Below are positions 1-9,534 of a DNA stretch of 64,000 nucleotides, piece by piece. The DNA comes from an uncultured Succiniclasticum sp. GTDB taxonomy: Bacteria; Bacillota; Negativicutes; Acidaminococcales; Acidaminococcaceae. Under the pieces are notes generated by a model. That model did not search any database. It was not told the origin of the DNA and saw only the letters and a list, made by a program, of their open reading frames with translations. Numbering within the stretch: position 1 is the stretch's first letter; every line of letters starts with the position of its first letter. A program made the translations under genes and the position numbers. The stretch covers positions 1 to 64,000 of the forward strand of contig CAJOKZ010000006.1 in assembly GCA_905235335.1 (NCBI GenBank), read 5' to 3'.

Positions 1-1274
1 GTAGCCCTTACAACTTTATAATAGTGGTTCCCATAGTATGCTGTCAAGCGAGCAAGGTCTTTGTCCACTCCCAACTTCTGTAGACCCCACTGGCGCTTCA
101 TCGGGACTTTCCATTGCTTCCAGATATTCATCCGTAGCCTCGTCCTTAAATGGGCATCCACTTCTGCCATCGCTGTCTTCATGGAACCAAGGGCATAGTA
201 GTTTATCCAGCCTCTTGTTACCTGGTTGATTCTTTTTATCTTTTCCGAAACTTTCCCAGGCATTCTTCTGCAGGTCAGTTCCTTCAGCTTGTTCTTAAAA
301 CGGACTATGGAATCCTTGTGCGGCCTGCACTTCCATTCTCCTACCTTGCTGTCCTTGTAGAAACCAAAGCCAAGATATTTCAGTTTGGACGGCCTTGTTA
401 TATGGGTTTTAGTCATATTTACCTTTAACCCAAGCTTCCGCTGAATCCAATCTGCTACCGTATGCATGACCCGCTTCGCACTTGCTTCGCTTCGTACCGC
501 TATCACGCAGTCATCTGCGTATCTTGCAAACCGAAGTCCTTTTGCTTCCAGTTCCTTGTCCAGTTTGTCCAGCATTATATTAGACAAGAGCGGCGACAGG
601 TTTCCTCCCTGTGGAGTCCCGAGGTTCGTTTCTTCATAGCCTTGCTGTGTCATAACCCCTGCTTTCAGGTATTTGCGGACAAGCGATTCTGTGTCGCCAT
701 CGTTGACTATATCATGGACAAGGCTTATCAACCTGTCCTGCGGCACATTGTCGAAGAATTTTTCCAAGTCAATATCCACTATCCACTCATACCCTTCATT
801 CAGATACACAAGTAACTGTCTGATTGCCATTTCACAGCTTCTGTTCGGTCGGAAACCATAGCTTCGTTCCGAAAACACTGGCTCACACATCGGGCCTACC
901 ACCTGTACTATCCCCTGCTGAATCACCCTGTCCATTACTGTTGGGATTCCCAGCTTTCTTACGCCGCCGTTCGGCTTTGGTATTTCTACCCGTCTAGGCT
1001 TGTATTTCCTCTGCCTGATTTGTTCCCTGATACTGTCCCAGTTCTCTTTGATGTAATCGCTGAGTTCTTCCACCGTCACGCCGTCTATTCCCTTTGCCCC
1101 TTTATTGGCGCAGATTCTTTTGTAGGCTGCGTTCATGTTGTCCCTGTCCAGTATCTTTTCCAACAGTTCCGACATTGCTTTGTGTGCTTTCTCCTTTCCG
1201 TTCCCTTGGATTCGCCTTATGTAGTGCAGTACCTGCTCATTTACGTTTCGCTTTCCTGCTGTCGGGTATTCCAT
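1..1274 (-). CDS. ltrA: Group II intron reverse transcriptase/maturase (LtrA-like), 3' end truncated by window edge
   Basis: Manual minus-strand translation starts MEYPTAGKRNVNEQVLHYIRRIQGNGKEKAHKAMSELLEKILDRDNMNAAYKRICANKGAKGIDG; contains RT motifs VDIDLEKFFDNV, GTPQGGNLSPLLSNI, LRFARYADDCVIAV (YADD) and maturase-like IKRINQVTRGWINYY; open at left edge so absent from the ORF track. Confidence 0.93.
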   Translation of the reverse strand, partial: MEYPTAGKRNVNEQVLHYIRRIQGNGKEKAHKAMSELLEKILDRDNMNAAYKRICANKGAKGIDGVTVEELSDYIKENWDSIREQIRQRKYKPRRVEIPKPNGGVRKLGIPTVMDRVIQQGIVQVVGPMCEPVFSERSYGFRPNRSCEMAIRQLLVYLNEGYEWIVDIDLEKFFDNVPQDRLISLVHDIVNDGDTESLVRKYLKAGVMTQQGYEETNLGTPQGGNLSPLLSNIMLDKLDKELEAKGLRFARYADDCVIAVRSEASAKRVMHTVADWIQRKLGLKVNMTKTHITRPSKLKYLGFGFYKDSKVGEWKCRPHKDSIVRFKNKLKELTCRRMPGKVSEKIKRINQVTRGWINYYALGSMKTAMAEVDAHLRTRLRMNIWKQWKVPMKRQWGLQKLGVDKDLARLTAYYGNHYYKVVRA

Positions 1275-1656
1275 GGGGCATACATTTGATTACGCAGTTA
1301 CGTTGTTCGGCCCTTCGGCTTTGCCTACTATGGCCTCTGCTGACTTCTCACAGTTCGTTGTTATTACAGCTCTTCGCCGTCTGTGAGACTTCACGGGATA
1401 AGTCTCCAGTCTTTCCTCGTCTACCTGCCCGATTTACGCAGATGGGTTACGGTTGCCTTTTGGACTTCGCTGTCGTTAGTCAGCTTGTCCGCCATCTACG
1501 CCTTATATCAGGTTTCTGTTCGTCAGGCTACGATTTCGCTATCCCTTCTTCTCGCCTGTACCTCACGGTCTAAACCTTGGGAGTCGCTATAAGGGTTCGT
1601 CGGCAACTACGCCCCTTGTGGACTTTCACCACAGACTGACGGCATGCCCGTCATAC
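1..1656 (-). mobile_element. Group II intron (5' part: RNA domains upstream of ORF plus IEP), truncated at left window edge
   Basis: RT/maturase ORF preceded by about 380 nt of non-coding intron-like sequence (minus strand GTATGACGGGCATGCCGTCAGTCTGTGGTGAAAGTCCAC...), directly following a terminator hairpin. Confidence 0.8.
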
Positions 1657-1658
1657 TA

Positions 1659-1687
1659 ACAAAACAACCGTGGTAATTCCACGGCTG
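1659..1687 (-). terminator. Rho-independent terminator, insertion site of the group II intron
   Basis: Minus strand CAGCCGTGG-AATTA-CCACGGTTG followed by TTTTGTTA, downstream of the GNAT gene. Confidence 0.75.
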
Positions 1688-1745
1688 TTAATAAAAAACG
1701 TAAGTTATCAGTCAGCGTGCCAGACGACAACCTTCATGACAGACA

Positions 1746-2206
1746 CTATTTGCCGATCGTATTTTCAAAAGCAGCATTTCCCTTAAATGACCTGGAAAAT
1801 TTAAAGTGGAAGTTTTGCATACCTTCTCTTAAATAGAATCGGTGCGCATTTTCCCGAAGTTGATTGCAGGCCACTTCGATCTGCGAACATCCATGCTCTT
1901 CCGCTATCAGACAAGCTTGCTCCAGCATAGCCTTTCCGATTCCCTGATTTCTAAAGATATTTTCAACTGCAAATTCCATGATTTCTGCAATATGTTCAGC
2001 ATGGTGCAGCTGTTCCTCAAGCCTCATGTTCAAAACAGCATTCACATGGCCGTTCTGATCATTGACAAGACAATAATAATGCTCGTTGCCCAACTGGTCA
2101 AAATAAATTCTCTTTGAAATCGATCAAAAGGCAGTTCTCTGTTTTCCAGATCGCATAGCAGACCATATATCTGCAAGCAGTCACCGATTGAAGCCTTTCT
2201 AAACAT
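1746..2206 (-). pseudogene. GNAT family N-acetyltransferase, frameshifted
   Basis: N-terminal frame MFRKASIGDCLQIYGLLCDLENRELPFDRFQ (ATG at 2206) and C-terminal frame RIYFDQLGNEHYYCLVNDQNGHVNAVLNMRLEEQLHHAEHIAEIMEFAVENIFRNQGIGKAML... are in different frames; junction near 2105-2115. Confidence 0.7.
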
Positions 2207-2353
2207 TATCGAGTCACCTCTTAATTGATTCTGTAATACAATAATTTAGGAAGAGATGGTGGGGTTAAGCCATCCGAAAAATCAAAGTCTTCATCCGCGT
2301 CTTTTCTGGCAAGAAAAACTGCTCTGTCACAGGAAGAAGGCGCGACATTCTGA

Positions 2354-3124
2354 TCACTCTTTTGATTCTCCATAGATAAAAATTCGGTCGAACTGAAATA
2401 ATACTTTTCCGTTCTCACAGGGCTTGTAATGTTCGGCAGTTCTTTTCTTCAGGAGTGCCAGAAATTCGTTTTGCTGCGTTCCGGAAAGCCTCTCCAGATA
2501 AGGAATCAGCGCGGTCGCTTTTACAAACGAAACGATTGCATCGCTGCTGTTCATCTGATGGATATAGCTTGTTTGCCAGACTTCGACACCGGCATAATAC
2601 CGCGTCATGATAGTATAGTACTCCATAAGGGAATAATTGCTGACAGTACGATCCATATCGGCAAACAGGGTGGCGTCACTGTCAAATTCCGCAGCTGCGG
2701 CTTTAATAATTTTAGCGATTGGCATCGGCTCAAAATTTGGTATCTGCATAGCAAGTATGCCATCCTTCTTCAGGCTCCCACGGATATTTTTTATAAAACT
2801 CTCCTGATCCGAAAGCCACTGTATAAACGCATTCGAAAACACAAGATCAAATTGTCCCAGGTCGTCCAGACTTTTGCTGCAGTCTCTCTGTATCCAGTTT
2901 ATCTCCGGTAAAAGCTCTTTTGCTTTTTCAAGCATGGCAGAGGACATGTCGACACCGGTAATCACTGCGTTCGGAAATCTGTTTTTTACAGCCAGTGTGC
3001 TCATGCCCGATCCGCAGCCTACATCAAGGATTCTAGCACATTCTTTATCTATTCTGTTTGCAAGGTCAATCGACGGCTGCATTCGTTCTTTACCGAAGAT
3101 TCCGTATGTTTCCGCGTTCCACAT
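2354..3124 (-). CDS. SAM-dependent methyltransferase, trans-aconitate 2-methyltransferase-like
   Basis: ILDVGCGSGMSTLAVKNRFPNAVITGVDMSSAML motif I; FSNAFIQWLSD; overall Tam-like layout. Confidence 0.8.
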   Translation of the reverse strand: MWNAETYGIFGKERMQPSIDLANRIDKECARILDVGCGSGMSTLAVKNRFPNAVITGVDMSSAMLEKAKELLPEINWIQRDCSKSLDDLGQFDLVFSNAFIQWLSDQESFIKNIRGSLKKDGILAMQIPNFEPMPIAKIIKAAAAEFDSDATLFADMDRTVSNYSLMEYYTIMTRYYAGVEVWQTSYIHQMNSSDAIVSFVKATALIPYLERLSGTQQNEFLALLKKRTAEHYKPCENGKVLFQFDRIFIYGESKE

Positions 3125-3420
3125 TGTATTCCACCTTCAACTGTATCCATCTGTCTCTTAATCTGGCAATACATATTGGGATTTGTACATTAGCATGCCC
3201 GGGGTGATGATGCCTTTACATTGCGGCAAGGCAAAGGAATGCGCAAACCGTCGGAAGCGATTACGTCATTCCACGAGACGAAAGGCACAGTCGCGGCGAG
3301 GCTGTCTAAGGGGCAAAGCCCCGAGTTCCGAAGCCGCAGGCGCATGAGTCTATGGAATCGCAATCGGTGACGGGGTTGCACAGTCTTTGCCCTATCCACA
3401 TTAGCGAAGAACGGAAAAAA

Positions 3421-3447
3421 CAAAACCCGCATCAGGCGGGCAGATAA
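3421..3447 (-). terminator. Rho-independent terminator downstream of metF
   Basis: Minus strand CCCGCCTGATGCGGGTTTTGTTTTTT. Confidence 0.75.
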
Positions 3448-3455
3448 ACCCCGGT

Positions 3456-4319
3456 TTACCGCCTCACGATGCACGACAGGTTCTGCAAAATCCCGCCGAT
3501 AATCTCCGGCTTGTTCATCGTGTAAATGTGCACGTCCATGAATCCGTTGGCAAGCAGGTCCAACACCTGTGCCGTCGCGTAGTTAATACCCGCCTGCTTC
3601 ATGGCTTCGGGATCGTCCCCGTATTTTTCAACGATAGCCCGGAACCGCAGCGGCAACTTCGTGCCGCTCAGCTTGCAGATGTGCTGGATCTGTTTCGCAT
3701 TGGTAACGGGCATGACACCGGGCACCACCGGCACCGTAATACCGTGGGCCAGCAGCCGGTACATGTAATTGTACATCGTATCATTATCGAAGAACATCTG
3801 CGTCACCAAAAATTCCACGCCGCTGTCCACCTTGATCTTTAATTTCTCGATATCATCGTTCAGTCCCGCGCTTTCTGGATGCCCCTCCGGATAACAGGCA
3901 CCGCCCACGCAAAAATTCCCAAAGGATTTGATTTTCTTCACCAGATCACTGGCATGACGGTACGTTGCATTGTCAAGAGTCACACCGTTGGGAAGATCTC
4001 CCCGCAGGGCCAGCACGTTCTGAATGCTATTTTCCTGCAACTGCTCCAGTATGCCTTCAATCTTCTTTTCATCCGCACTGATACAGGTCAGATGCGCCAT
4101 GGACGGCACGCCGCATTTCGCTACTTCCGCCGCCACCTTCACCGCTTCCCCGGCATTGGAACCGCCAGCGCCGTAGGTTACGCTGATAAAAGACGGCTGC
4201 TGATTTGCGATCGTATGCACAATGTCAATGGCGTTGGCCAGCTGCGTCCCCTGTTTGGGCGGAAAAAGCTCACAGGATACGCCCGGTTTGGTTCCCTTTA
4301 AATGATCGATAATTTTCAT
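3456..4319 (-). CDS. metF: 5,10-methylenetetrahydrofolate reductase
   Basis: MKIIDHLKGTKPGVSCELFPPKQG..., SFISVTYGAGGSNAG, VLALRGDLP, VTQMFFDND motifs. Confidence 0.92.
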   Translation of the reverse strand: MKIIDHLKGTKPGVSCELFPPKQGTQLANAIDIVHTIANQQPSFISVTYGAGGSNAGEAVKVAAEVAKCGVPSMAHLTCISADEKKIEGILEQLQENSIQNVLALRGDLPNGVTLDNATYRHASDLVKKIKSFGNFCVGGACYPEGHPESAGLNDDIEKLKIKVDSGVEFLVTQMFFDNDTMYNYMYRLLAHGITVPVVPGVMPVTNAKQIQHICKLSGTKLPLRFRAIVEKYGDDPEAMKQAGINYATAQVLDLLANGFMDVHIYTMNKPEIIGGILQNLSCIVRR

Positions 4320-4662
4320 TATTTCCCCTCCGTTTGCAAAAATCACACAATGGGTACATCCGAAACTATTCATTACATTCATAGTATATTAGTAGTATTA
4401 TGACAATAATTGCACAAAAAGTCCATCTTTTTTTTGCGGAGCCCGAAAATATTTAGCTGATTGATTAAAACAGTGTCCCGATTGTTTCAGATTTGACAAT
4501 TTGTTTTCACGATTACAAACCGCCGTGCATCAAAATTTTTTTCACATCGCAAAATCAGTTCATCTTTAAACTTGATAAACCAAATTACGAACCGGCCGCA
4601 CATCCGGAATTCTTTCATCAATAAATTTCCCCTGTGAAAAAATCCGCTTGATACCGATATAA

Positions 4663-4718
4663 AAAAAGGGCTGTAACAAAATGAAGGTTTTACGCTAAAT
4701 TTTGTCCAGCCCTTTTTG
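4663..4718. terminator. Hairpin terminator of the GGGCTGTAAC.AAATGAA type
   Basis: aaaaaagggctg...cagcccttttt inverted repeat next to the end of the 4780-5226 gene. Confidence 0.6.
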
Positions 4719-4779
4719 TGTTTTAAACCGTCTGCCTGACGGAACCGCGCTTCGTTTTACAGACTGCAGAAACGGCAGA

Positions 4780-5226
4780 TCAGATCTGTCCGATCGCTTT
4801 CAGGATGACCTGGGCGATAATGGCAGAACCGATATATGTGCCAATGAAGACAACGCAGCTTACCAACACAATACGCCAGCTGCTTTCCGCAAATACATCT
4901 AAGTCCTTGCAAATTGCAATACCTGCATAAGCCAGAATCGGTGTGCAAAGCTGCAGGAAACCGACCTTGGAGACCGCAGCGGCAATGGGAGCCGCCGTGG
5001 GCAGCCCGGGATAGGTCAGGATACAGCCGATGGTCACGACATAGGCCACGCCGGGAATCCCACCGGGCAGCACTTTCCCCAGCCAGATACCCAAAAAAGC
5101 CAGGGCGATAAGAAACAGCATGCCGGGAATCGCTTCAAAGAAGCCGAATTTTGTGCCGACTACATTGGCTACCAATGAAAGCAGACCGCAAATCAACAAT
5201 ACGCCTAATGTTTCACTCATTTTCAT
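4780..5226 (-). CDS. Small integral membrane protein paired with DUF3100 protein
   Basis: 148 aa hydrophobic ORF; start overlaps stop of the upstream membrane gene (5223-5226). Confidence 0.7.
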   Translation of the reverse strand: MKMSETLGVLLICGLLSLVANVVGTKFGFFEAIPGMLFLIALAFLGIWLGKVLPGGIPGVAYVVTIGCILTYPGLPTAAPIAAAVSKVGFLQLCTPILAYAGIAICKDLDVFAESSWRIVLVSCVVFIGTYIGSAIIAQVILKAIGQI

Positions 5227-6053
5227 TTTGCGTCACCTTCCTTTGCTTCACCTGCATTCACCAGCACGGGCGGTTCCGGATCCTTGCCGTATTTGATACG
5301 ATAGCTTTTTTTGTAGAGCCATTCCGCAAAGGGCAGGGCCAGCCAGATACTCATGTACAGACCATCCAGGCCGGACAGCATGTTGGATGCTGCGCCAAAG
5401 GCTGCCAGCTGATCTGCCATCTGGGGATACATCGCAGACAGGGAGCCGACAGCGGCCGTCATCATGCTGGCGGAACCTACGCCCGCAGCCATCGCCAGCG
5501 CATAGGGATGGAAGGGCAGGTACGCTGCGGCCAGACTGGCCATCAGACCGAAGAAGATCGTGCCGATTACAGTACCGCAGATGTAAACACCCATAACACC
5601 GCGGCCTTCTGCGCCATCCAGACCGAACCGTTCGCCGATCAGGGCTACGTTGGGTTCACGGGCAACCGAATGGGCTGCGCCGATGGCTTCACGTTTTAAC
5701 CCCACAAATACAGCCAGGGGAACGCCGATGATGATGGTACCCAGGTTACCGAACTCCTGCAGGATCAGGGCCGGCGAAGAAGCCAAAATCTTTGGCAGGC
5801 TGGGGCCTACCAGTGTGCCGTATTTGGCCATCAGCAGCATCAGGGTCACCCCGATCAGGGAACCGGCCGTTTTCACATTTTTGTCCGTCGAGATCTTGGT
5901 AAACCGGGGCGCCGTCATCACGCCCATCAGCAACGCATACATCATGGGCAGCAGTACGATGGTGCCAACGCCGACCTTAATGGCAATGTTGCCGATTTTT
6001 TCCGCCACAACGATCAAAATAAGAACGATGAGATGAAGACGGAAATCTTTCAT
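5223..6053 (-). CDS. DUF3100-family integral membrane protein
   Basis: 276 aa, multiple TM segments, MAAGVGSASMMTAAVGSLSAMYP motif; same strand and overlap with 4780-5226. Confidence 0.7.
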   Translation of the reverse strand: MKDFRLHLIVLILIVVAEKIGNIAIKVGVGTIVLLPMMYALLMGVMTAPRFTKISTDKNVKTAGSLIGVTLMLLMAKYGTLVGPSLPKILASSPALILQEFGNLGTIIIGVPLAVFVGLKREAIGAAHSVAREPNVALIGERFGLDGAEGRGVMGVYICGTVIGTIFFGLMASLAAAYLPFHPYALAMAAGVGSASMMTAAVGSLSAMYPQMADQLAAFGAASNMLSGLDGLYMSIWLALPFAEWLYKKSYRIKYGKDPEPPVLVNAGEAKEGDAK

Positions 6054-6217
6054 GTTTTTTCACTTCCCTAACATAAATTTTTTTATAACCACAAAGAAGC
6101 AGACCTCTTTTCTAAAAGCCTGTCTCTTTGGAATTATCGCGCAAAATGTTCGCGTAAAAACATCTCTCGAAAAACTCCCGGACCGCGGCGCTGTCAGCCG
6201 CAGGCGGACAGGTTCCG

Positions 6218-7531
6218 TTATGCTGAAAAATACGAATCGCATTTGGCGATGTATTCTTCCTTAGTCAGGATCGGTTTGTAATCCGCAAGAATCTCTTTTG
6301 CACAGGCTGCATCATCATAGAGCAGATCGATGATCATCCGGGCAAAGGCTTTGGCTGGCGTAATCACAGCCGCAGAGAAATCCGTCACTGTAAAGTCTTT
6401 GGTGTGGAGAGATCCATCCGTGCCGCCGATGAAGGGATGGATGGCCGGCATCAGATGAGATACATCGCCCATATCCGTCGAGGCGCTGAAGTGTCCTGCG
6501 TCCACAATCTCCGTCTCCGGCGAGAACTGTTTCACATTCTCCACAAACAGGTCGTTCAGGGCTTTGCTGCAGTGCAGCGGCATCATCCCTGGCAGGGTTT
6601 CGATAACGGTTTCGGCGCCTACTGCGTCCCCGCCCGCCTTCAGCGCGGCATCCACCCGTTTATGGGTACTGTCGATGGCATCCATGGTTGCCGCCCGGAC
6701 ATAGAGCTCCATGCGCACGTCGGCCGGAACATTGTTGACCAGGTCGCCGCCCTTGGTGATAATGGGATGTACCCGGACGATATCCTTTTCCCGGAAAGTC
6801 TCCCGAAGGGCGTTGATGCCCATCAGTCCCAGACAGGCCGCATTCAGAGCATTGATTCCTTCATGGGGCGCATTGGCCGCGTGGGCGGCCTTCCCGATAT
6901 ACCGCACCGTCTTTCCCACAAACCCGTTACTGGAGTTGCCGATCGCCACCGCCTTCTGGGGCATGTTGGCTTGGGAATGCATCATCATGGACATATCAAT
7001 ATCATCAAAGCAGCCTTCGTAGATCAGCTGGCCCTTGCCGCAGATATAATGCAGCTTACCCTGCTCCCGCAGGCCCTGGCGGTACGTAATCTCCACATAT
7101 TCTTCCGCGGGAACGGCAAAGAACACCGCATCCCCTGCCAGCTCCTTCATCACACCGGATTTTACGATGCCGGTGCAGGCTGCCAGCATGACGGACATCT
7201 GCAAGAAATGGCCGCAGGTGTGGGCTGCCCCTGTCAAGGGATCTGCTTTCGGACTGTCCGGCGTGCCGATGGCATCCAATTCTGACAGAACCGCCACGGT
7301 AGGACCTGGCTTTCCGCCTTTCACACGGCTCTTCACCCCGGTCAGCGCCAGGCCGGTTTGGGGATCCAGTCCCAGACCGCGCATATATTCCTCAACCTTT
7401 TTGGCGGTTTTGGTCTCTTTAAATCCCAACTCCGGCTCACTTTCAATGCAAAGCGCCAGTTTTTGGATATCCGCCGCCGCAGCGTCAATGGCACTGCAAA
7501 CAGCGGCTTTTAATTCTTCTTTACGATTCAT
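6218..7531 (-). CDS. M20-family amidohydrolase/peptidase (aminobenzoyl-glutamate hydrolase-like)
   Basis: ESEPELGFKETKTAKKVEEYM, LSELDAI, GAAHTCGHFLQMSVMLAA, FFAVPAEEYVE motifs; start chosen at MNRKEELKAA. Confidence 0.87.
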   Translation of the reverse strand: MNRKEELKAAVCSAIDAAAADIQKLALCIESEPELGFKETKTAKKVEEYMRGLGLDPQTGLALTGVKSRVKGGKPGPTVAVLSELDAIGTPDSPKADPLTGAAHTCGHFLQMSVMLAACTGIVKSGVMKELAGDAVFFAVPAEEYVEITYRQGLREQGKLHYICGKGQLIYEGCFDDIDMSMMMHSQANMPQKAVAIGNSSNGFVGKTVRYIGKAAHAANAPHEGINALNAACLGLMGINALRETFREKDIVRVHPIITKGGDLVNNVPADVRMELYVRAATMDAIDSTHKRVDAALKAGGDAVGAETVIETLPGMMPLHCSKALNDLFVENVKQFSPETEIVDAGHFSASTDMGDVSHLMPAIHPFIGGTDGSLHTKDFTVTDFSAAVITPAKAFARMIIDLLYDDAACAKEILADYKPILTKEEYIAKCDSYFSA

Positions 7532-7746
7532 CACAGACACCACTCCCCGAAATACTCTTCTGTCCTGCCGGACAACCGCTTCATTAAAACAGGATTCCCT
7601 GCGGCCACAAAGCAACAGGGCAATCTCTGATTCATTTTACAGAAATTAATTATATACCTTTCATCTGTATTTATCAAACATTCTTACGGATTACCGGAAT
7701 AAATTCCGCATTTGGCTGTTTCTGTCGTTAAATATTGTATTGTTTT

Positions 7747-8778
7747 TTACAGTTTGATCAAATCCGCAAAATCGTTGAGGGAAATATCATACACCTCGAT
7801 ATTCACAGATCCGGCATTTTGTCCGGAAATCGGAACCGAAGCCTTCTCGCTTCCAGCCGGATTGGTTTTGTTTTCTACTTCCGCTGCTTCAGCGCCGGAA
7901 GTAGAACCCTGTGTTTCTTTCGTTGCAGTCTCAGCACCGGTTGTTCCGAAAAGTTCTTCGTTCGCTGCCGATTTGCTTCCTGCATCTGCTTTCTCCGACG
8001 GCTTTTCCTCTGTTACAGCAGGTTCCGCTTTTTTCTTCGGCGCAAACGAATAAATGATCAGCCCCAGGTTGTAATGATCGTCCACATAAAAATTTTCCTG
8101 CCCTGTAATGGTAACCGGAACCGGATCCGCCACATTCTTCCCCTTAATGTATCTGACAAGGCGGATCCGTCCCTGCTGCTGATAGCCGATTAGCGTCTGC
8201 AGCCGGGTCGCATAATCCACATCTTTCTCAAACAGGTCTTTTAATTCCAGAATCCTGCCGTCCCGAAGATCAAAATTCAGGGCTTTCCATGTAACTTTAT
8301 CAGATGCCCCGCCTGTGTACGTCCGTATTTTCAGCACCACGGAAAAGAACGTGTTCTTCGCGGACTTCACTTCATATTCACTCCGCGCATACCAGGAGGC
8401 GGACGACCTGCCGGAATCCGATCTTTCGGCGATCATCTTATCGGCATATTTCACCAGTTCGGAATTATACCGGATCACATCGGCCAAGTCCGGCTCTGTA
8501 GTATGCGTGTTCCTGAAACTTTGCGCTTCCGCTTCTGTCAGAAGGTCCATCAGTTCCGCATTCACGACGGAGAAAAGTTCCCGATTGACGGCCAGATCCA
8601 CCTGCTTTCCTCCGACAGCCCCGGAAATATAGGGAACCGTCACATTCAAAATGCCGGCCCTAGTTTTGTTTTCCTTTACTGCCAGATCGGCCGCCAAGGC
8701 AGGCAGGGAGCCGAAGATCAGCATCGCCGCCGCAAACAGCAAAACTGCAACCCGTTTTACAGATACCATGGTAAACAT
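7747..8778 (-). CDS. Secreted protein with DUF3298/RsiV-like region and low-complexity C-terminal tail
   Basis: Signal peptide; WKALNFDLRDGRILELKDLF and FYVDDHYNLGLIIYSFAPKK resemble DUF3298; Glu/Ala/Ser-rich tail. Confidence 0.65.
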   Translation of the reverse strand: MFTMVSVKRVAVLLFAAAMLIFGSLPALAADLAVKENKTRAGILNVTVPYISGAVGGKQVDLAVNRELFSVVNAELMDLLTEAEAQSFRNTHTTEPDLADVIRYNSELVKYADKMIAERSDSGRSSASWYARSEYEVKSAKNTFFSVVLKIRTYTGGASDKVTWKALNFDLRDGRILELKDLFEKDVDYATRLQTLIGYQQQGRIRLVRYIKGKNVADPVPVTITGQENFYVDDHYNLGLIIYSFAPKKKAEPAVTEEKPSEKADAGSKSAANEELFGTTGAETATKETQGSTSGAEAAEVENKTNPAGSEKASVPISGQNAGSVNIEVYDISLNDFADLIKL

Positions 8779-8918
8779 CCTTTCCTATATCATCTTGGAA
8801 AATTGAAACCGTTACGCATGACAGCATGTTCCCGCCCTTCTGCCGCTATAGACAAAAGAACCGAACCTGCAAACTCAATGGATTCGTAATTCTTTAAAAT
8901 TATAGCACAAAACATACT

Positions 8919-9067
8919 GAAAATAAATCCGAAAATGCAGCAGCAAAAAATTTACATTTGTTACTGCCAAAAAATAAATCCGAAAATGTGTCCGCAAAAA
9001 ACCGCACCGACCGCTACTGAAAAATTAATCTTAAATGCAGCCGCAAAAATCTGCATTCGTTGCTGCC
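8919..9067. repeat. Degenerate tandem repeat, about 3 x 50 bp
   Basis: Units gaaaataaatccgaaaatgcagcagcaaaaaatttacatttgttactgcc / aaaaaataaatccgaaaatgtgtccgcaaaaaaccgcaccgaccgctact / gaaaaattaatcttaaatgcagccgcaaaaatctgcattcgttgctgcc. Confidence 0.8.
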
Positions 9068-9117
9068 GAAAAATAAAAAAAGACAGGCAACCCTGTCCCG
9101 ATCGTTCCGTTTTTAAT

Positions 9118-9193
9118 TGGTGGGCGCTAACGGGATCGAACCGCTGACATTCTGCTTGTAAGGCAGACGCTCTCCCAGCTGAGCTAAGCGCCC
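9118..9193 (-). tRNA. tRNA-Val(TAC)
   Basis: Cloverleaf; anticodon loop CTTACAA; encoded CCA. Confidence 0.95.
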
Positions 9194-9204
9194 AAAAAAA
9201 AAGA

Positions 9205-9279
9205 TGGTGACCGGTAGCGGATTCGAACCGCTGATACCGCCGTGAAAGGGCGGTGTCTTAACCGCTTGACCAACCGGCC
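9205..9279 (-). tRNA. tRNA-Glu(TTC)
   Basis: GGCCGGTTGGTCAAGCGGTTAAGACACCGCCCTTTCACGGCGGT...; encoded CCA. Confidence 0.95.
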
Positions 9280-9282
9280 ACA

Positions 9283-9357
<75 letters not shown>

Positions 9358-9534
9358 ATAAGCTTGTAGTCTCAGCGACTACGTGAGTTATATTATCATA
9401 ATCAAAGTGCCTTGTCAATAGATTTTTTAGCGGATCTGACAATTTCTGGCATCAACCCACCGCCGCTTTAACTGCAATCTTTTGAACAACGTCAATCGTC
9501 TGCCAGCGCTTTGCCCACAATTTTCCGGACAGCA

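Noticed and set aside
38-1592. Plus-strand ORFs of 60-159 aa
   Set aside because: Antisense shadows of the group II intron RT ORF and intron RNA; no family resemblance
2221-2418. 65-aa minus ORF overlapping the methyltransferase 3' end
   Set aside because: Out-of-frame overlap, no recognisable domain
3190-3474. 94-aa Arg-rich minus ORF
   Set aside because: Composition is that of translated GC-rich non-coding DNA; overlaps the metF terminator
6404-7285. 293-aa plus ORF
   Set aside because: Antisense to the M20 hydrolase, Gln/His/Arg-rich shadow ORF
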